This document shows positions 60,942 through 64,000 of a DNA stretch of 64,000 bases, piece by piece (within the stretch, counting starts at the first letter, position 1; the number at the start of each line of letters is the position of its first letter). The translations under genes were made by a program, and so were the position numbers. Below the pieces are notes generated by a model. It made no database searches and was not told the DNA's origin. It was given only the letters and a program-made list of their open reading frames with translations. Source of the DNA: Pectinophora gossypiella (taxonomy: Eukaryota; Arthropoda; Insecta; Lepidoptera; Gelechiidae); assembly GCF_024362695.1 (NCBI RefSeq), contig NC_065404.1, forward strand, positions 11,138,604-11,202,603. Reading direction: 5' to 3'.

Positions 60942-62192
60942 ATGCCACACGATGTTGAGATGTTTGGGCCACGACGTTTGGTTACGCCAGAAAAAAGTGA
61001 TCAGCGACGCAGCCATGACCTGGACCGGCGAAGCCGTAGTATTACCAGGCGGGAAGGCAAAGAAATTCGCAGTCGAAGCCGCTCGCGAGGTTCTATTCGT
61101 GAGCAAACTCATAGTTTACTGTTTCGTGATCGCGAAAGGGAGCTCGAACGTGTACGGGATAGGCTTCGAGTTTTAGAAGGGCATTTTCGAACAGAACGCA
61201 GCGCACTGAGAACCAGTAGCTATCGCACTGTTGACGAGGTCCGGCAGAGTCGCAGTTCAAGTCGTCGCGAAAATAGAGGAATAATACGTAGTAGGAGCCG
61301 ACTACGTAGTACTGATCGTGAACGTGCTCCTGAATAAGTTCTTTTGGACCAAGAATGGAAGCTTCATCGCGAGAAGGAAAGGGTGCGGATTCGTGAAGAC
61401 GAGCTACGGAGGGAGTGCAGCCGATTGAGGACGAGCGACTTGTATTCTCCGCGGCAGCAGTCGTCACGGGAGGAAGGTGTGCATCAGCAAGGTGACAGGA
61501 GCAGTAGCAATGGACGCAACTACACATCTCGTAGGCGTAAAGACGAAATATTAACCAAGGATCTCAAGACAACGACCCCACTGGATAACAATAGGTCAGA
61601 AAGTCCAATATTTACTTCTAGTGATGTAGCAAAACTTATTAACTCACTCAATTATATAAAACCTCAGCCGTCAACATCAGGCACTCTCGTTCACTCTACT
61701 CAAAATATAAATAATAAGAATATTTTGCCCGAATTCGATCCCTCGACAAGAAATCAGAAGATAGATATATGGTTGAAGAAGGTGAATGAGTGTGCCACCG
61801 TTTACGGTTGGGACGATAAAACAACTGTATATTTTGCGACGCAAAAACTACAGGGGTTGGCCAAAACTTGGTTTGAGAGTTTGAATACTATATTATTTAC
61901 TTGGCCGGAATGGCAAGATAAATTGTTAAGCGCATTCCCTTATGAGCAAAATTATGGTCAATCCCTGGAGGAAATGCTGAATAGGAAAAGTAGGTACAAC
62001 GAACCTCTCGAAAGATATTATTATGAGAAGTTGGCCCTGTTAAACCAATGTGACATTGACGGAAAACGTGCGGTCGATTGCATAATTCATGGACTAAGTG
62101 ATAAAACTATGAGATCAAACGCAAATGCGTTACGGTGTACACATCCGGACCAATTACTACAATTTCTAATGAGCGTTAAGGAGGCCTGTTGA
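60942..62192 (+). pseudogene. gag: Retrotransposon gag-like gene with one in-frame stop
   Basis: One frame runs from ATG 60942 to TGA 62190-62192 (415 residues), broken only by TAA at 61335-61337 (codon 132). Residues 1-131 are Arg/Ser/Glu-rich (SRSRSRGSIRE, RERELERVRDRLR), partly a coiled-coil candidate. Residues about 133-260 are charged and Ser-rich linker. Residues about 262-415 resemble the Ty3/gypsy capsid-type domain: PEFDPSTRNQKIDIWLKKV, then a YFATQKLQGLAKTWF helix, WPEWQDKLLSAFP and PLERYYYEKLALL. There is no CCHC zinc knuckle and no downstream pol. Without the stop it would make a capsid-like protein; the stop may be a recent mutation, or the downstream part may be made separately. 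The family call rests on the W-x(n)-FP / YYYEKL pattern. Confidence 0.8.
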
Positions 62193-62213
62193 TGTCATGT
62201 TTGGGTTCACAGG
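62185..62213 (+). other. Degenerate hairpin on the gag stop codon
   Basis: CCTGTTGA (62185-62192, its last three bases being the gag TGA stop) pairs with TCACAGG (62207-62213) with one bulge. The loop ends in TTTGGGT, similar to the GGATGGGT of the array downstream. It looks like a decayed or founding member of the array. Confidence 0.4.
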
Positions 62214-62214
62214 T

Positions 62215-62534
62215 AGGATATTTTAATAATAGGGAACTTGCGAGAATGGATGGGTTCGCAAGTAATAATTCTAGTTGTAAGAATGGATTGGTTTATAACT
62301 AGAATCTGTTGTACAATGGTCTATGAGAACGGATGGGTTCATAGCCATTAAAAAGGAGGATTTATTTTATTTTAAGGATATTTTAATAATAGGGAACTTG
62401 CGAGAATGGATGGGTTCGCAAGTAACAATTCTAGTTGTAAGAATGGATTGGTTTATAACTAGAATATGTTGTACGATGGGCTATGAGAATTGATGGGTTC
62501 ATAGCCATTAAAAAGGAGGATTTATTTTATTTTG
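62215..62534 (+). repeat. 160-bp tandem duplication with six hairpins
   Basis: Units 62215-62374 and 62375-62534 differ at only a handful of positions. Each unit holds three hairpins: 62236-62263 (stem ACTTGCGA/TCGCAAGT), 62268-62305 (13-bp stem ATTCTAGTTGTAA with one G-U pair) and 62316-62348 (CTATGA/TCATAG, extended by ATGG/CCAT past a bulge), repeated 160 bases on. All loops are 12 nt: GAATGGATGGGT, GAATGGATTGGT, GAACGGATGGGT (GAATTGATGGGT in the last copy). Stems have unrelated sequences but all pair. Each unit ends with AAAAAGGAGGA, a purine tract. It lies between gag and the 3' LTR. Confidence 0.85.
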
Positions 62535-62653
62535 GAGGATTATTATATTTAATAAGTGTTTAATGTTGAGCATGTTTTCTTTTTCAATTTTATTGTAACT
62601 ATTTAGTTGAATTTATCCACCGACCGAGTGTAAGGTCATTTAAATTTAGATAT

Positions 62654-62673
62654 AGTGCATGAGGACATGCACT
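62654..62673 (+). other. Perfect 8-bp hairpin before the 3' LTR
   Basis: AGTGCATG-AGGA-CATGCACT: 8-bp stem and a 4-base purine loop, just upstream of the tRNA-Leu-like motif. Its loop differs from that of the array. Confidence 0.65.
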
Positions 62674-62675
62674 GT

Positions 62676-62690
62676 GTCAGGATGGACGAG
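62676..62690 (+). other. tRNA-Leu 5'-end-like motif abutting the 3' LTR
   Basis: GTCAGGATGGACGAG matches the 5' end of common eukaryotic tRNA-Leu (GTCAGGATGGCCGAG) at 14 of 15 positions and ends exactly where the LTR starts. A polypurine tract is expected in this position, and none of typical form is seen. Confidence 0.5.
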
Positions 62691-62912
62691 TGTAAGGTCA
62701 ATTCTAATCGAGTAAAATCTTACGTGAGATTGCAACACTGGCCGGAATGAGAAATACGGTTAAAAAGTAAAATGTTGGAGACGGGGAATTGTTTTGGGGT
62801 TTTTGTCATGGATGTATATAAAATTGGATAAGAAGCTTAAGAGTATTATGTTTAAAGAAAAGGAATGAATAAATAGGTATATGTTGACAAATATAGAAGG
62901 TAAGTTTTATTA
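62691..62912 (+). repeat. 3' LTR
   Basis: Identical to the 5' LTR over its full length, offset by 2187 bases; TATATAAAA at 62815-62823 and AATAAA at 62868-62873. Any transcript starting here would run into the hAT transposase remnant, and the splice donor (GT at 62900) would precede it. Confidence 0.88.
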
Positions 62913-62918
62913 TATAAG

Positions 62919-63383
62919 TTTCACTTGTCACGGAATTACCAATAATTTTGAACGAAAAATGATTGTATTGAAAGCAGAAGTATTCAACGATGGGCGACAT
63001 ACAGGAGAAAATATAGCGGCAAAGTTAGAAACTATGTTGTCATCGTGGGGAATTCCCAAAGAAAACGTATTATGTATTGTAAGAGATGGTGGCACTAACA
63101 TGAAAAAAGGTATTTCTTTATTGAGCATTAAAAATATTGATTGTTCATCGCACCAAATCCAACTTGTTGTTAAAGAAGGGCTTAAGTCACAAGAATCAAT
63201 CATTGCAGCCATTAACAAATGTAAAAAGAAAGCGACACATTTTCACCACTCTAATGTAGCTCAAGATGAACTTTCGCTAAAACATTCGCTAAGTATTCGC
63301 ATAAATTTTGCGAATGCGAATGCGAATATTCAAAAATTTGCGGATATTCGCGAATGCGAATGCGAATATTCGTTACATCACTA
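62919..63383 (+). pseudogene. hAT transposase C-terminal remnant
   Basis: The frame right of the LTR reads SFTCHGITNNFERKMIVL, ..FNDGRHTGENIAAKL, ..SWGIPKENVLCIVRDGGTN, then ..CSSHQIQLVVKEGL and on into the subterminal repeats. H-T-x-E-x-I..L, V-x-D-x-x-x-N-M and C-x-x-H-x-x-Q-L are the ordered motifs of hAT/ZBED-type transposases in the catalytic core. About 120 of the usual 500-700 residues survive. The N-terminal zinc finger and most of the RNase-H fold are gone, and the 159 bases between the left end and the LTR cannot hold them. The frame's apparent start at 62881 lies in the LTR and is not the native start. Confidence 0.85.
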
Positions 63384-63391
63384 CTAGGTAT
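63384..63391. repeat. 8-bp target site duplication, right
   Basis: CTAGGTAT, identical to 60337-60344, directly after the right hAT end. Confidence 0.95.
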
Positions 63392-64000
63392 GATGCTATC
63401 AATGAACAATGTCTACATTTCTGTAGAAAATAATTTATCAAAAATGTCACAAACCAACGAAATTGTATATAACTCGGTCATCATCCGCGCCCGGCGATTC
63501 GTTGTCCGACGAAATTAGCGGCAACTCGCCTCGTCCCGAGCCTCTGTTTTATTCAGGCCCTTGGGAGCTCTGACACAATGAAAAAAATGTTGTATGGAAT
63601 GGTGACCGTTTTATTTTTTTTTGCCAATTATGGAAATTCGCGGGCAGCGCGCGCCACCTGCCGTAGACGAGATATGCCGGCTATTCTCCCGAGGCACACG
63701 CCACTTTGTTCCTGTTGTGTGGCTAGAGAAAGTTGCTAATTTCACTTTTACTATGACAGCATCGCGCAACCTTTATAGCTGTATGAGCTTTATTTGCTTT
63801 TGTGTCGTAGGAAAACAATTACTGAGCTGCAACGGTTAGCTCTTCAATTATTCAACTTTATTACGCTCGTACGTACCTATAGTGCCCTTAGACGGGCAGA
63901 GTAATGAGATGTAATGTAATGATATCATGAATAAATCGAGATTTCTAGTGTATAAAGAGTTGGAGTTAATGTCGGTAGTGGGGTTAATAAAAGCCACTTA
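63392..64000. other. Noncoding DNA
   Basis: Around 63465-63560 a GC-richer block (CATCATCCGCGCCCGGCG, CGACGAAATTAGCGGC) is the last CpG-type island. A plus-strand frame of 72 codons at 63621-63839 has no family resemblance. ATGTAATGTAATG occurs near 63909. Confidence 0.45.

Larger units (their letters stand above)
60504..62912 (+). mobile_element. Gag-only LTR retrotransposon, nested in hAT
   Basis: Two direct repeats of about 222 bp, 60504-60725 and 62691-62912, are identical base for base as read. They flank an internal region with a tRNA-Leu-type primer site, one gag-like gene and a structured 3' region, but no protease, reverse transcriptase, RNase H or integrase. TATAAG at 60498-60503 and 62913-62918 is the likely target duplication (5-6 bp; the exact LTR edge is blurred by a shared TAT). 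The design is that of a non-autonomous Ty3/gypsy-like element that keeps gag and borrows pol in trans. Identical LTRs indicate a recent insertion. Confidence 0.88.
60345..63383 (+). mobile_element. hAT DNA transposon, defective, carrying a nested LTR element
   Basis: Perfect 16-bp terminal inverted repeats (TAGTGATGTAACGAAT at 60345-60360 and its inverse at 63368-63383) lie inside a perfect 8-bp target duplication. Subterminal regions are packed with GCGAATGCGAATGCG and TTCGCGAA (60374-60443; 63287-63367), the kind of reiterated site that transposases of hAT elements bind. Without the nested 2.4-kb LTR element the copy would be only about 620 bp and keeps only a C-terminal piece of transposase, so it was already internally deleted. 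It could only have moved with transposase from elsewhere. Confidence 0.93.

Noticed and set aside
61093..61527. 144-codon minus-strand gene
   Set aside because: Shadow frame opposite the gag coding region.
62215..62534. CRISPR-like array
   Set aside because: Only two 160-bp units, no short repeat-spacer structure, and a eukaryotic retrotransposon context.
62881..63387. An intact hAT transposase gene starting at 62881
   Set aside because: The first codons lie in the 3' LTR of the nested element; only a C-terminal fragment of transposase follows.

Overview
The window looks like a stretch of lepidopteran (moth or butterfly) nuclear DNA. It is AT-rich. It carries several tRNA-derived short interspersed elements of the kind common in Lepidoptera, one 5S-rRNA/tRNA chimeric SINE, 3' tails of non-LTR retrotransposons, and many AGGTA/TACCT-rich stretches. 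I found no host protein-coding exon that I could name: the short open frames outside transposons show no recognisable domain and are scattered over both strands. The best reading is a gene desert or a very long intron. It has GC/CpG-rich islands with homeodomain-like TAAT cores (about 5.6, 12.9, 22.7, 36.2-37.4, 38.3, 39.6, 47.5, 50.5, 53.2 and 55.5-56.3 kb) that could be regulatory. A weak candidate non-coding first exon lies at about 50.93-51.15 kb.

Layout. 0-13.5 kb: unique AT-rich DNA with SINE pieces at 2.2, 7.35, 9.2 and 12.4 kb and LINE tails at 7.7, 8.2 and 9.6 kb. 13.5-18 kb: an accessory patch with a 445-bp MITE-like element, two diverged copies of a short unknown repeat, the last codons of a LINE reverse-transcriptase polyprotein, and a SINE split by a later LINE tail. 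20-31.6 kb: more SINEs, one (20.5 kb) with a 9-bp target duplication, and a locally duplicated motif at 28.1 and 29.4 kb. 32.7 kb: a 156-bp fold-back. 33.5 kb: a complete SINE with a 15-bp target duplication. 41.1-42.6 kb: three retroposons in a row (5S SINE with 11-bp duplication, tRNA SINE, poly(A)-tailed retroposon with 13-bp duplication). 49.4 kb: a SINE. 54.4-55.2 kb: a fold-back element and a second copy of the 13.5-kb MITE.

The most interesting locus is 60.34-63.39 kb. A hAT DNA transposon (16-bp perfect terminal inverted repeats, perfect 8-bp target duplication, dense GCGAATGCGAA subterminal repeats, and only a C-terminal piece of transposase) has been entered by a compact LTR retrotransposon of about 2.4 kb. 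The LTRs are about 222 bp each and identical. The element carries gag but no protease, reverse transcriptase or integrase, so it must borrow enzymes from another element. Downstream of gag is a 160-bp tandem duplication; each unit folds into three hairpins with unrelated stems but the same 12-nt loop (GAAYGGATKGGT), giving six hairpins plus a weaker one on the gag stop codon. This looks like a structured RNA recognition array, perhaps a packaging signal. The primer-binding region matches the tRNA-Leu 3' end, and a tRNA-Leu 5'-end-like 15-mer abuts the 3' LTR.
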